Translations under genes and position numbers: made by a program
In this document: piece after piece, positions 16,307-24,162 of the stretch
How positions within the stretch are numbered: the stretch's first letter is position 1
How the letters are laid out: every line of letters begins with the position of its first letter
Source of the DNA: VXNF01 sp965116465
Lineage (GTDB): Bacteria; Actinomycetota; Acidimicrobiia; Acidimicrobiales; CATQHL01
DNA length: 64,000 nt
Assembly (NCBI GenBank): GCA_965116465.1
Contig: OZ220687.1
Span: forward strand, 3,224,001-3,288,000
Reading direction: 5' to 3'
The notes under the pieces: model-generated
What the model saw: only the letters and a program-made list of their open reading frames with translations
Database searches by the model: none
Told to the model about the DNA's origin: nothing

Positions 16307-17752
16307 TCAGCATCGGCTGGGGACGGGGGTGGGTAGGGGAGGTTGGTGGCATGGCTCGGAGGGCCGTGCGGGGTGAGTGCCGGGCCTGGTCGGGGCGATG
16401 TTTTCGTGGGGGTGGGTTCGGTGGTGGTTGTGCGGCAGCGGGCGCGAGGCTCCGCCGCCGTGGCCACCGCCACCATCGTCGTCGCCACCGCCGCCACCGC
16501 CACCGCCACCGCCGCTGCTGCCGTCGCTGCTGCTGCCGCCGCGGTCGTCGCTGTTGCTGCTGGCGCTGCCGGTGTTCGCTGGAGGTGCGAGGGTGAGGCG
16601 TCCTCCGGGGTGGCGGGTGACTGTTTCGCCGTTTTGGTGGATGCGGACGTGGTGGCAGCGCCAGCAGACGAGGCAGGTGTTCTCGAGGGTGGTTTCGCCG
16701 CCGTGTTTCCAGTGGCGGATGTGGTGGACCTGGCAGATGTTGTGGTGGGCGCCGCAGCCGATGCAGCCGCCGTCGCGGGCGATGAGCTGTTTGCGCAGCC
16801 GCGGGGGGATCTTGCGTTGGGCACGGCCCAGGAGGGGTTCGCCGGTGTGTTTGTTGAAGATGCCCGGCAGGATCTTGGCGTCACACGCCAACGCGAGGGC
16901 TTCGGCTTCGGTGAGGCGGGTGCCGTCGGTGAGGCGGGCGTTGGTGATGGCGTCGTGGACTTGGTCGTAGTCGGCCAGGACGATCAGCTCCGCGCCCGCT
17001 GGCGCACCGGCTTCGGTGTTCGTGCAGATGAGTTCGGCGAGCGCGTCCGCGAACCGCTGCGGCGCCGTGGGCCGGTCCTTGGCGTCCTCTGAACGGAACA
17101 GCGCGTCGGACTTGGCGATGAGGGCGGCCTGGACTCGCGCGCCGGTGAGGGGGTCGAGTTGGGCGAAGAGGTGGAACATGCCGTCGTCCTGCTCGCTGAT
17201 CGACGCGCGGCGCCGGCGCCGTTGGCGTTCCCGGCGGGCTTCGAGTTCTTGCTCGTTGGTGCGTTCGTTGATGTGGTCCTTGAGCGTGCGCCGGAACTGA
17301 TCGTCGGGCTCTTCCTCGGCGGCGGCGAGCAGCACGCGGCGATCCACGTCCGCCTCGCCGTCGGCGTCGAGGATCAACCCCGCGGCCTCCGGGGTGATGG
17401 CACCCTCGGCGAGTTTGTCGGCCACGTTCGGCGCCCACTCGAGTTGCGCCGCGGTCTTGACGGCCTTGCGGGCACCGCGCCGGGAGCGTTTCTGGTCCTG
17501 GCGCAGGATCTCCTCTGCGCCGGCGTCGCCTTCGCGGCGGACGACCTCACCCACCAACTCGGCCTCCAAGGCGGCGAGCGACGCGCGGGCCCGCCCGACG
17601 AACGCCAAGCGCTCGCGCACCACGTCCAGGTCGACTTTGTGCAGCAGCGGCGGAGAACTCAGCCACTCGCCGAGGGCGGCCCACTCAGCGATCCGATCGG
17701 CTCGAGCCGCCTCGGCACCGGCGGGGTCGCTGCACCGCGGATCGTTGCCCAT
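16307..17752 (-). CDS. HNH endonuclease with DUF222 domain
   Basis: This 481-residue protein has the helical DUF222 domain in its first 300 residues and a compact HNH nuclease at about 360-410: RDGGCIGCGAHHNICQVHH, then WKHGG, TTLENTCLVC and CHHVRIH, with the zinc-binding cysteine pairs and catalytic histidines present. The tail is low-complexity, with runs of Gly/Asp/Ser and then Pro/His. DUF222-HNH proteins are multicopy in actinobacteria and their role is unsettled. ATG 17752 has GAGAGGGGGT upstream; the in-frame extension to 17920 looks non-coding. Confidence 0.88.
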   Translation of the reverse strand: MGNDPRCSDPAGAEAARADRIAEWAALGEWLSSPPLLHKVDLDVVRERLAFVGRARASLAALEAELVGEVVRREGDAGAEEILRQDQKRSRRGARKAVKTAAQLEWAPNVADKLAEGAITPEAAGLILDADGEADVDRRVLLAAAEEEPDDQFRRTLKDHINERTNEQELEARRERQRRRRRASISEQDDGMFHLFAQLDPLTGARVQAALIAKSDALFRSEDAKDRPTAPQRFADALAELICTNTEAGAPAGAELIVLADYDQVHDAITNARLTDGTRLTEAEALALACDAKILPGIFNKHTGEPLLGRAQRKIPPRLRKQLIARDGGCIGCGAHHNICQVHHIRHWKHGGETTLENTCLVCWRCHHVRIHQNGETVTRHPGGRLTLAPPANTGSASSNSDDRGGSSSDGSSGGGGGGGGGGDDDGGGGHGGGASRPLPHNHHRTHPHENIAPTRPGTHPARPSEPCHQPPLPTPVPSRC

Positions 17753-17982
17753 CTGCCCGTCACCCCCTCTCCGAAGCTTGCTGGCCCACCCGCCTGGTGA
17801 ACCTCCTTGATTACTTCTTCTCATAATATAGTCAGTATGAGACAGAATGTCGACACTAGTTCGAACATTTGCCGAGGCGGAGGGGAACCGGTCCACTGGC
17901 GCGACCTCCAGAGTCGTCAAATCCCCAGGTCAGCGGGATGTGCCGATTTCCGTCGGGCCACCCCACTCGAACGGCAGCCAGA

Positions 17983-17998
17983 TGTGACCAATGTCACA
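17983..17998. promoter_or_regulatory. CRP/FNR-family binding site candidate
   Basis: The sequence TGTGACCAATGTCACA is a perfect palindrome and fits the CRP consensus TGTGA-N6-TCACA. It lies about 230 bp upstream of the HNH endonuclease start and beyond the rmuC stop, so HNH is its most likely target if it is used. No CRP gene is in the window. Confidence 0.5.
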
Positions 17999-18146
17999 CC
18001 GACACAGCCGTTCCTGTGCCGGCCGCCCGCGGAGTCTCCGTCTACCCGGTGGCCTGCGAACCGCAGACTCGATCGGCCACCCTGTCGGTGGCCCGTGACG
18101 TGGCCGCCGGGCCCTCACCGGAGATACCCCCGGATCGGCTGTGGGT

Positions 18147-18276
18147 CGCAGTCCTGGAGCCTCTGCGCGTGAGGGCAGCGGTCAGGAGTCGGCGGGATCC
18201 GGTGGGAGGTCCGGCGCTGCGTCAAGATCGATTGCGGGCCGCAGTCCGGGGGCCTCTGCGCGTTACGGGGAGCGGT
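18147..18276 (+). repeat. Imperfect direct repeat of about 36 bp, two copies
   Basis: Copy one (18147-18182) and copy two (18240-18276) both begin CGCAGTCC, share the core GCCTCTGCGCGT and end AGCGGT, with a few substitutions between. They are spaced 93 bp apart. No coding role or known element was recognised. Confidence 0.5.
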
Positions 18277-18318
18277 GGAACGCGGCCCGGGTTGGCCGGT
18301 GCCGGCGACCGTGAGCCG

Positions 18319-19584
18319 TCACGTTGCCGGTGAGTCCGGTGGGAGTTCCTTGGCCTCGGTCAACTCGGCGGCCACCACCGGACGTACGTCGGCGGCGAGC
18401 GGGGAGAGGGCATCGACCTGCTTGCCGGCCGCGGGACCGAGTTTCTCGAATTGACGAGCCCGAGGCAGAACGCGGCCCTCCAGCGAAGCGATGGAGTCGT
18501 TGTAGGCCTTCAGCGCCCGCGTCAACCCCTTGCCCACGTTGTCCACGTGGCCCGCGTAGGTCCGGAGGCTGTCGTAGAGGCCCTTGCCCAGGTCAGCGAT
18601 CTTCTGGGCGTTCTTCTGCAGATCCTGCTGTTGCCACGCAAGCGCCACTGTCCGCAGGAACGCAAGCAGCAGACCGGGCGTGGCGATGAGAACCCGGTGC
18701 TTCTCCCAGGCGTCCTGCCACAGTGTGGGGCGCACCTCCATGGCCGCGTCGAGGATCGGGTCGGCAGGCACGAACATGACGACGAAGTCCGGCGAGCCAT
18801 CGATTGCCGCGCTGTAATCCTTGTCCTTCAGAGTCTTGGCGTGATTCAGGAGGCTTCCGGCATGGCTGTTGAGCAGATCTGCTCGACGTTGCTCGTCGTC
18901 AATCTTGTGGGCGTCGAGGTAGGAATCGAGCGGGGTCTTGGCGTCGACGACAACCTGGACACCGCCGGGAATCCGCACGAGTGCGTCTGGCCGCAGGGAG
19001 ACGCTGTCGCCCGGGATTGTGTGTTGCTCGAAGAAGTCAATGTGCTCGCGCATGCCGGATAGTTCGAGGATGTTGCGCAGCTGTTGCTCTCCCCATAACC
19101 CGCGGATCTGTGGCGAGCGAAGCGCGTTGGCGAGGCTCCCGGCGGTCTCGCGCAGGAGGCCGAGTTCTTTCTCGAGGCCCTTGAACGCGCCTTCCCGCGT
19201 CGTCTCGAGCTTCCCGACTCGATCTTCGAATTTCGCGAGGTTTTCCTTGATCGGCGTGACGAGTGCGCCGATTGCTTGCTCGCGCTTCTCGAGGCTCGAC
19301 TCGCTCAGCTTGGCTTGGCTCGCGAGCTGCTCTTTGGCCTGCTCGAGGAATGCTCGGCTATTGGCGTGGAGCACATCGGCGGCCATGGCTTTGAATCGAG
19401 TCTCCAGGTCCTGGCGACCCTCGTCCATTCCCTGACGCGCTTCGTCCGCAGCCCGCAGGTTGCTGAGTTCCACATTTGCCTCGTCACGCTGGCGGGCTAC
19501 CTCGTTGCGCTGACGGATGGCATAGAAGAGCGCCACGACGGCGACCAGCGCCACGAGTGCGACGACGATGAGTGCGATTTCCAT
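18319..19584 (-). CDS. rmuC: DNA recombination protein RmuC
   Basis: This 421-residue protein has an N-terminal transmembrane helix (about residues 3-24), a long coiled coil to about residue 150, and the RmuC nuclease-like domain: RSPQIRGLWGEQQLRNILE, VVVDAKTPLDSYLDA and FVPADPILDAAME. RmuC limits inversions and DNA rearrangements in E. coli; the domain resembles PD-(D/E)XK nucleases. Its Shine-Dalgarno, CGGGAGGTACCC, sits just before the ATG. It is not in an obvious operon. Confidence 0.95.
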   Translation of the reverse strand: MEIALIVVALVALVAVVALFYAIRQRNEVARQRDEANVELSNLRAADEARQGMDEGRQDLETRFKAMAADVLHANSRAFLEQAKEQLASQAKLSESSLEKREQAIGALVTPIKENLAKFEDRVGKLETTREGAFKGLEKELGLLRETAGSLANALRSPQIRGLWGEQQLRNILELSGMREHIDFFEQHTIPGDSVSLRPDALVRIPGGVQVVVDAKTPLDSYLDAHKIDDEQRRADLLNSHAGSLLNHAKTLKDKDYSAAIDGSPDFVVMFVPADPILDAAMEVRPTLWQDAWEKHRVLIATPGLLLAFLRTVALAWQQQDLQKNAQKIADLGKGLYDSLRTYAGHVDNVGKGLTRALKAYNDSIASLEGRVLPRARQFEKLGPAAGKQVDALSPLAADVRPVVAAELTEAKELPPDSPAT

Positions 19585-19724
19585 GGGTACCTCCCGGAGG
19601 CGAGCCTAGGTGGGGGGTGTGACAGGCCGAAGCCAATCGTCTCGCCGCGGGAAGGGGGCTGCCATCGTTCGGTGACGAACCGGAGTGGCGGCCCGGCCCG
19701 GCCCCCACCGGCCGATATCGAGCC

Positions 19725-21020
19725 TCAGCCCGCCCACTCGGCGCCGTCGGGGTAGCCGAAGGTCAGCTCGGTGCCGGGTTGGAACTCGGTGCTGGCGCCG
19801 GGGCGGGTGGGCAGGCGGTAGCGGCCGTTGCTGACCTCGACGGGGTCGGTGAAGTGCTCGTGGAGGTGGTCGACGTACTCCAGGGACAGGCCCCGGGTGT
19901 CGGCGGCCACGCAGATGGCGTTGAAGAAGGCGATGTGCTGCACCGCCTCGCAGAGGCCGACCCCTCCGGCGTGGGGGATGACGTCCACGCCCGCGGCCGC
20001 CGCCATCAGCACCGAGGCGAGCAGATCGTGCGGTCCGCCCATGCGGGTGGCGTCGATCTGCAGGATCTGCACGCCTCCGAGCTGGATCAACTGCTTGGCG
20101 AGGGTGGGGCTCGCCAGCATCTCGCCGGTGGCGATGGGCACAGGGCGGACGGCCTCGGCGATTGCGGCGTGGCCCACCACGTCGTCGGGGTGCGTGGGCT
20201 CCTCCACCCACCGCAGGTCGAACTCCCGCAGCTCGCCGATTGCGGCGATGGCCTCCGGCACGCTCCAGCGCTGGTTGGCGTCCACGGCGATCGCCACGTC
20301 GGGCCCGACCGCCTCCCGCGCCAACCTCAGGCGCCGCCGGTCGTCGCCGACATCCGCGCCCACCTTCAGCTTGATGGTCGTGAAGCCGTCGGCGACGGCC
20401 TCGTGGCACAGCCGCACCAGCTTCTCGTCGCTGTAGCCCAGCCAGCCGGGTGTGGTGGCGTAGGCCGCCAGGCCGTCCCGGCGGAACTCGTCGATCCGGG
20501 CTTCGCGTTCGGGCCGGCGATCCTCCAGGACCTCCCGCGCCCTGCCCGGGTCGACGAAGTCGGCGATGTAGGTCCAGTCCACCAGATCGACGATCTCTGC
20601 CGGCTCCAGCGCCGCCAGAGCGGACCACAGCGGCCGGCCTTCGCGGCGAGCGCGCAGGTCCCACACGGCGCTCATGACCGCGCCGATGGCCATGTGCATC
20701 ACGCCCTTGTCGGGTCCGAGCCAGCGCAGCTGGCTGTCCCAGGAGAGTTCCCGGTTGACGGCACCGGGATCCTCCACGAGCCCGTCGACATCGCGCCCGA
20801 CCAGGCGTTGCGCCACGGCTCCGACGGCCGCCGCCTGGATGTCGTTGCCTCGCCCGATGGTGAACACGAAGCCGTGGCCCGTCAACGCGGACTCGGACGT
20901 GGCCAGGCGCAGGTACGCCGCCGAGTAGTCCGGGTCGGGGTTCATGGCGTCGGAGCCGTCGAGGTTCCGGCTCGTCGGGAACCGCAGGTCGGTGACGGTG
21001 GCGTCGGTGACGGTGATCAT
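19725..21020 (-). CDS. L-fuconate dehydratase, enolase superfamily
   Basis: This 431-residue protein closely follows the L-fuconate dehydratase/ENOSF1 group: SDAMNPDPDYSAAYLRL, GHGFVFTIGRGNDI and LRWLGPDKGVMHMAIGA. Catalytic features of the superfamily are present: the KLKVG lysine motif, the metal ligands in VDANQRW, VEEPTHPDD and ATGEML, and the general-base His in IPHAGGVGLCEAVQH. It converts L-fuconate to 2-keto-3-deoxy-L-fuconate in oxidative fucose breakdown. ATG 21020 is chosen because it begins the conserved domain. It is divergent from the aldo/keto reductase, which fits a shared sugar pathway. Confidence 0.9.
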   Translation of the reverse strand: MITVTDATVTDLRFPTSRNLDGSDAMNPDPDYSAAYLRLATSESALTGHGFVFTIGRGNDIQAAAVGAVAQRLVGRDVDGLVEDPGAVNRELSWDSQLRWLGPDKGVMHMAIGAVMSAVWDLRARREGRPLWSALAALEPAEIVDLVDWTYIADFVDPGRAREVLEDRRPEREARIDEFRRDGLAAYATTPGWLGYSDEKLVRLCHEAVADGFTTIKLKVGADVGDDRRRLRLAREAVGPDVAIAVDANQRWSVPEAIAAIGELREFDLRWVEEPTHPDDVVGHAAIAEAVRPVPIATGEMLASPTLAKQLIQLGGVQILQIDATRMGGPHDLLASVLMAAAAGVDVIPHAGGVGLCEAVQHIAFFNAICVAADTRGLSLEYVDHLHEHFTDPVEVSNGRYRLPTRPGASTEFQPGTELTFGYPDGAEWAG

Positions 21021-21133
21021 GAGTCGTCCTTCGATGGATTCGCCCGGAGGGGTGCCGTCGGAGCTGCACCCGGGGGCGATGGTATTCACTGCGTGCCGTG
21101 GGGCGACGAAGCCGTCCCGTAGGCTCGCCCGGC

Positions 21134-22051
21134 GTGGACGAGGCGACCCTGTTGCCTGCGATCGGGCTCGGCACAGCGCCGCTGGCCGGGTTCCGGGTGC
21201 CGGTGAGCGAGGAGGACGCCGCCGCGGCCGTCGAGGCCGCTCTCGAGGTCGGCTACCGCTACTTCGACACGGCGCCGCTGTACGGCTACGGCCTGGCGGA
21301 GCGGCGGCTCGGCCGGGCCCTGAAGGGATGCGCGGAGGACGTCAGGGTCTCCACGAAGGTGGGCCGCCTCATCGACCCCGACGCGCCCCGCCCTGCCGGT
21401 GACCTCTTCGCCGGAGACCGCGGCGCCGCGACGTTCGACTTCTCCGCCGACGGGGTGCGGCGGTCGCTCGAGGCCAGCTTCGAACGGATGGACCGCACGT
21501 ACGTGGATGCCGCGTTCATCCACGATCCCGACCAGCACGCCCGCCAGGCGTTCACCGAGGCCTATCCGGCGCTGGAGCGGCTGCGTGCCGAGGGCGCCGT
21601 CGGCGCCATCGGCGTCGGGATGAACCGGCCCGGGTTGCCGACCCGGTTTGTGACCGAGACCGACATCGACATGGTGCTGATCGCGGGCCGGTATACGCTG
21701 CTGGACCGCCAGGCCGAGGAGGAGCTGTTCGGGGCCGCGGTCGCCCGGGGTGTGCACCTGGTGGTCGGAGGGGTCTACAACTCCGGCGTCCTCGCCGGGC
21801 GGCGGACCTTCAACTACGAACCCGCGTCGCGGGAGATTCTCGAGCGGACCCGGCGGCTGGCGGGGGTCTGCGAGGAGTTCCGGGTGCCGCTGCCGGCCGC
21901 GGCGGCGCAGTTCGTCGCCCGCCACGAGGCCGCCGGCACGGTCCTGATCGGCGCCGCCGGCGCCCGGGAGGTCGTCGAGAACTGGGAGCATCTGCACCGC
22001 ACGCTCCCTGGCGGCCTGTGGCCGGCCCTCGAGGCCGTCGCCGGGCGCTGA
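21134..22051 (+). CDS. Aldo/keto reductase, probable sugar (fucose/aldose) dehydrogenase
   Basis: This roughly 305-residue TIM-barrel oxidoreductase has the AKR tetrad in FDTAPLYGYG (Asp, Tyr), VSTKVGRL (Lys) and FIHDPDQ (His). The ALKGCAEDVRVSTKVGR and GVYNSGVLAG blocks resemble the D-threo-aldose/L-fucose 1-dehydrogenase group, so it could supply fuconolactone for the divergent L-fuconate dehydratase. The start is uncertain: GTG 21134 begins just before the fold, and GTG 21098 would add 12 residues. No lactonase gene is nearby, so the pathway is incomplete in this window. Confidence 0.85.
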   Translation: MDEATLLPAIGLGTAPLAGFRVPVSEEDAAAAVEAALEVGYRYFDTAPLYGYGLAERRLGRALKGCAEDVRVSTKVGRLIDPDAPRPAGDLFAGDRGAATFDFSADGVRRSLEASFERMDRTYVDAAFIHDPDQHARQAFTEAYPALERLRAEGAVGAIGVGMNRPGLPTRFVTETDIDMVLIAGRYTLLDRQAEEELFGAAVARGVHLVVGGVYNSGVLAGRRTFNYEPASREILERTRRLAGVCEEFRVPLPAAAAQFVARHEAAGTVLIGAAGAREVVENWEHLHRTLPGGLWPALEAVAGR

Positions 22052-22090
22052 GTCGTCGTCGCGGGGGGCCGGCCCCGATTCCGGCGACGG

Positions 22091-23248
22091 CTATTCGTCG
22101 GGGTGTTCCCTGACGCCGGCCCGGGGGTGGCGGCCGGCGGCGAGGCGGGCATTGAGCGCATCGGGACGCTCCACCCGATGGCGATCGAGGGCCTCGGGGT
22201 CGAAGGCGATGCCGGCGCCGGGGCTCTCGCCCAGGATGATCCAGCCGTCGCTGATCGTCGAGTCGAAGGTGAACGTGGCGTCGCGGCCGGCCTCCAGCAC
22301 CTCCATCATCGTGTGGTTCGGAAGCGCCGCCGCCAGGTGTGCGCCGTAACGGCCGGCTGAGTTCATGAGCGACACGGGCCGGTCGAAGGCCTGTGCCAGC
22401 TCGGCGGCGCGCAGGCAGGTCGTGAGCCCCGCCATGTTGGGGTTCACCTGCACGACGTCGGCGGCCCCGTGGCGGAGCAGGGCCGCGAACAGGTGGATGT
22501 CCTTGAGGTTCTCCCCGGTCGCCACCGCCGCGTTGATCGCTCGGGACACGTCGCGCAGTCCGTCCAGGTCGGTGCGGATCACCGGCTCCTCGCACCAGGC
22601 GATGTCGAAGTGGCGCTCGAGGGCGCGCATGGCCCGCACCGCCTGCTTCGGTGACCAGAACTCGTTGGCGTCCACCAGCAGCGTCGGCCCGGCGGCGTCA
22701 CCACCGAGCGCCTCGTGCATGATGGCGAGGCGGCGGAGGTCGGTCTCGACGCCGAAGCCCACCTTCAGCTTGCCGGCCCGCACGCCTCGGGCGGCCATCG
22801 ATTCGTAGTAGGCGCGCAGTTCGTCGTCGGTCAGCGCGCCGTCCAATCCGCTGGCGTACGCCAGGACGCGCGGCTCCAGCGCGCCGAGGAACCGCCACAG
22901 CGGCACGCCGGCGATCTTGGCGCGCAGGTCCCAGAGGGCGTTGTCGATGGCGGCGATCCCGATGGCGACCGCTCCCTCATTGCCCGGCTTGAACGAGGCG
23001 CGGACCATCCGCTCCCACAAGCCCCGGTGGCCGAGGGGATCCTCGCCGATCACAGCCTCGGCCAGCATCGGGATGGCAGCGGCGCCGAGACGACTGGCGA
23101 CTGCCACACCCTGTGCACCGTCGTCGGTGTCGATGAACACCGCCAGGTCGGCCCGGCGTTGCATGCCCGTCGGGATGTTCACATCGCCGATGGGCCGCGA
23201 CAGCTCGTATTCGTAGAGCATGGTCTCGACGCCGGTGATTGTCGTCAT
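22091..23248 (-). CDS. Mandelate racemase/muconate lactonizing enzyme family protein
   Basis: This 385-residue enolase-superfamily member has the GKLKVG lysine motif, metal ligands in VDANEFWS, WCEEPVI and ATGENLKD, and the VNPNMAGL strand. At the place where mandelate racemase has its catalytic histidine (SHLFQEISAHL), this protein reads MNSAGRYGAHL, so Asn appears to replace His. It is therefore probably an acid-sugar dehydratase or epimerase with altered chemistry rather than a mandelate racemase. It sits by the L-fuconate dehydratase and an EamA transporter. Confidence 0.85.
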   Translation of the reverse strand: MTTITGVETMLYEYELSRPIGDVNIPTGMQRRADLAVFIDTDDGAQGVAVASRLGAAAIPMLAEAVIGEDPLGHRGLWERMVRASFKPGNEGAVAIGIAAIDNALWDLRAKIAGVPLWRFLGALEPRVLAYASGLDGALTDDELRAYYESMAARGVRAGKLKVGFGVETDLRRLAIMHEALGGDAAGPTLLVDANEFWSPKQAVRAMRALERHFDIAWCEEPVIRTDLDGLRDVSRAINAAVATGENLKDIHLFAALLRHGAADVVQVNPNMAGLTTCLRAAELAQAFDRPVSLMNSAGRYGAHLAAALPNHTMMEVLEAGRDATFTFDSTISDGWIILGESPGAGIAFDPEALDRHRVERPDALNARLAAGRHPRAGVREHPDE

Positions 23249-23264
23249 GACGGTCCCTTCGTGT

Positions 23265-24125
23265 CTAGCCGGGGGCGGCGACGGTCCGATCCTCGGAGCG
23301 GCTGAGGAAGATGGCCACGATCACCAGGCCGATGCCGATGAACTCCCGGGCGCTCGGAGCCTGGGAGAGCAGTAGGAACCCGACCGCTGCGGCCGTCACC
23401 GGCTGGAGCGCCTGGAGGAGCGAGAAGCGATGCCGGTTCAGGAGCCGCATCGCCCACTGGTCGATGCCGTACGGGATCACGTTCGACAGTAGCCCGATGG
23501 CGAAGGCGAGCCCCAGCAGTGCCGGCTCCCTCACGGCGGTCGGCACGTGGGGGATCCCGAACGGGCTGATGACCAGGGCGCCCGCGAACATGCCCACGCC
23601 CAGCCCGTCCACCCAGGCGGCGCCGCGAGCCACCCGATGGCCGAGAACGATGTAGCCCGCCCAGAAGGCGCCGGCCAGGAGCGCGAACCAGACGCCCCGC
23701 AACGTGCCATCGGTCTCGACACCTGCCAGCACCACGACTCCTGCGGTCGCCAGTGCCAGCGCGGTGCCCGAGCGCAGGTTGCGTGTGCCGAAGGCGGCCA
23801 CGGCCACCGGGCCGAGGAACTCGATGGCGACGGCGTTGCCGAGCGGCACGACCTCGATGGAGTAGTAGATCGACAGGTTCATGGCGGCGAGGACGATCCC
23901 GAAGACCGACGCCCAGCCCAACTCGGCAGCTGTCCAGCGTCGCTTCCAGGAGCGCCGCAGGACCACGATCATGAGTGCGGCACCGAACACCCGCAGCAGC
24001 GCCACCCCGCCGGGGGCGAGGTCGTCGAAGAGGTCTATGGCCATTGCCTGACCGACGAACTGCGACACCCCGCCGAGGACGAACAGCGGCTCGGGGGGCA
24101 CCCTGGCGGGGTCGATTCGCCGCAT
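23265..24125 (-). CDS. EamA/RhtA-like DMT-family transporter
   Basis: This 286-residue integral membrane protein has about ten hydrophobic segments and the two-fold EamA repeat of the drug/metabolite transporter superfamily. PLGNAVAIEFLGPVAVAAFG near residue 97 matches RhtA-type (threonine/homoserine) exporters. It ends 16 bp before the enolase-superfamily gene on the same strand, so they probably form one transcript. Its cargo is unknown; a metabolite of the neighbouring sugar-acid pathway is possible. Confidence 0.88.
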   Translation of the reverse strand: MRRIDPARVPPEPLFVLGGVSQFVGQAMAIDLFDDLAPGGVALLRVFGAALMIVVLRRSWKRRWTAAELGWASVFGIVLAAMNLSIYYSIEVVPLGNAVAIEFLGPVAVAAFGTRNLRSGTALALATAGVVVLAGVETDGTLRGVWFALLAGAFWAGYIVLGHRVARGAAWVDGLGVGMFAGALVISPFGIPHVPTAVREPALLGLAFAIGLLSNVIPYGIDQWAMRLLNRHRFSLLQALQPVTAAAVGFLLLSQAPSAREFIGIGLVIVAIFLSRSEDRTVAAPG

Positions 24126-24162
24126 CAGCCGATGCTACGGCCCCTGGCGGGGCCCGCCGGGC

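Larger units (their letters stand above)
17753..18318. other. 566-bp intergenic region with promoter, CRP-type palindrome and direct repeat
   Basis: No convincing gene was found here. The AT-rich patch at about 17815-17835 likely holds the HNH promoter (TATATTATG on the minus strand). A CRP-type palindrome is at 17983-17998 and an imperfect direct repeat at 18147-18182 and 18240-18276. A perfect Shine-Dalgarno (AAGGAGGT, minus strand) precedes a possible 9-codon leader GTG...TGA that ends just before the HNH Shine-Dalgarno. Confidence 0.5.

Noticed and set aside
17869..18333. Possible 154-residue gene in the HNH-rmuC gap
   Set aside because: Arg/Pro-rich composition without hydrophobic core, no Shine-Dalgarno and overlap with the CRP palindrome and repeats argue against coding.
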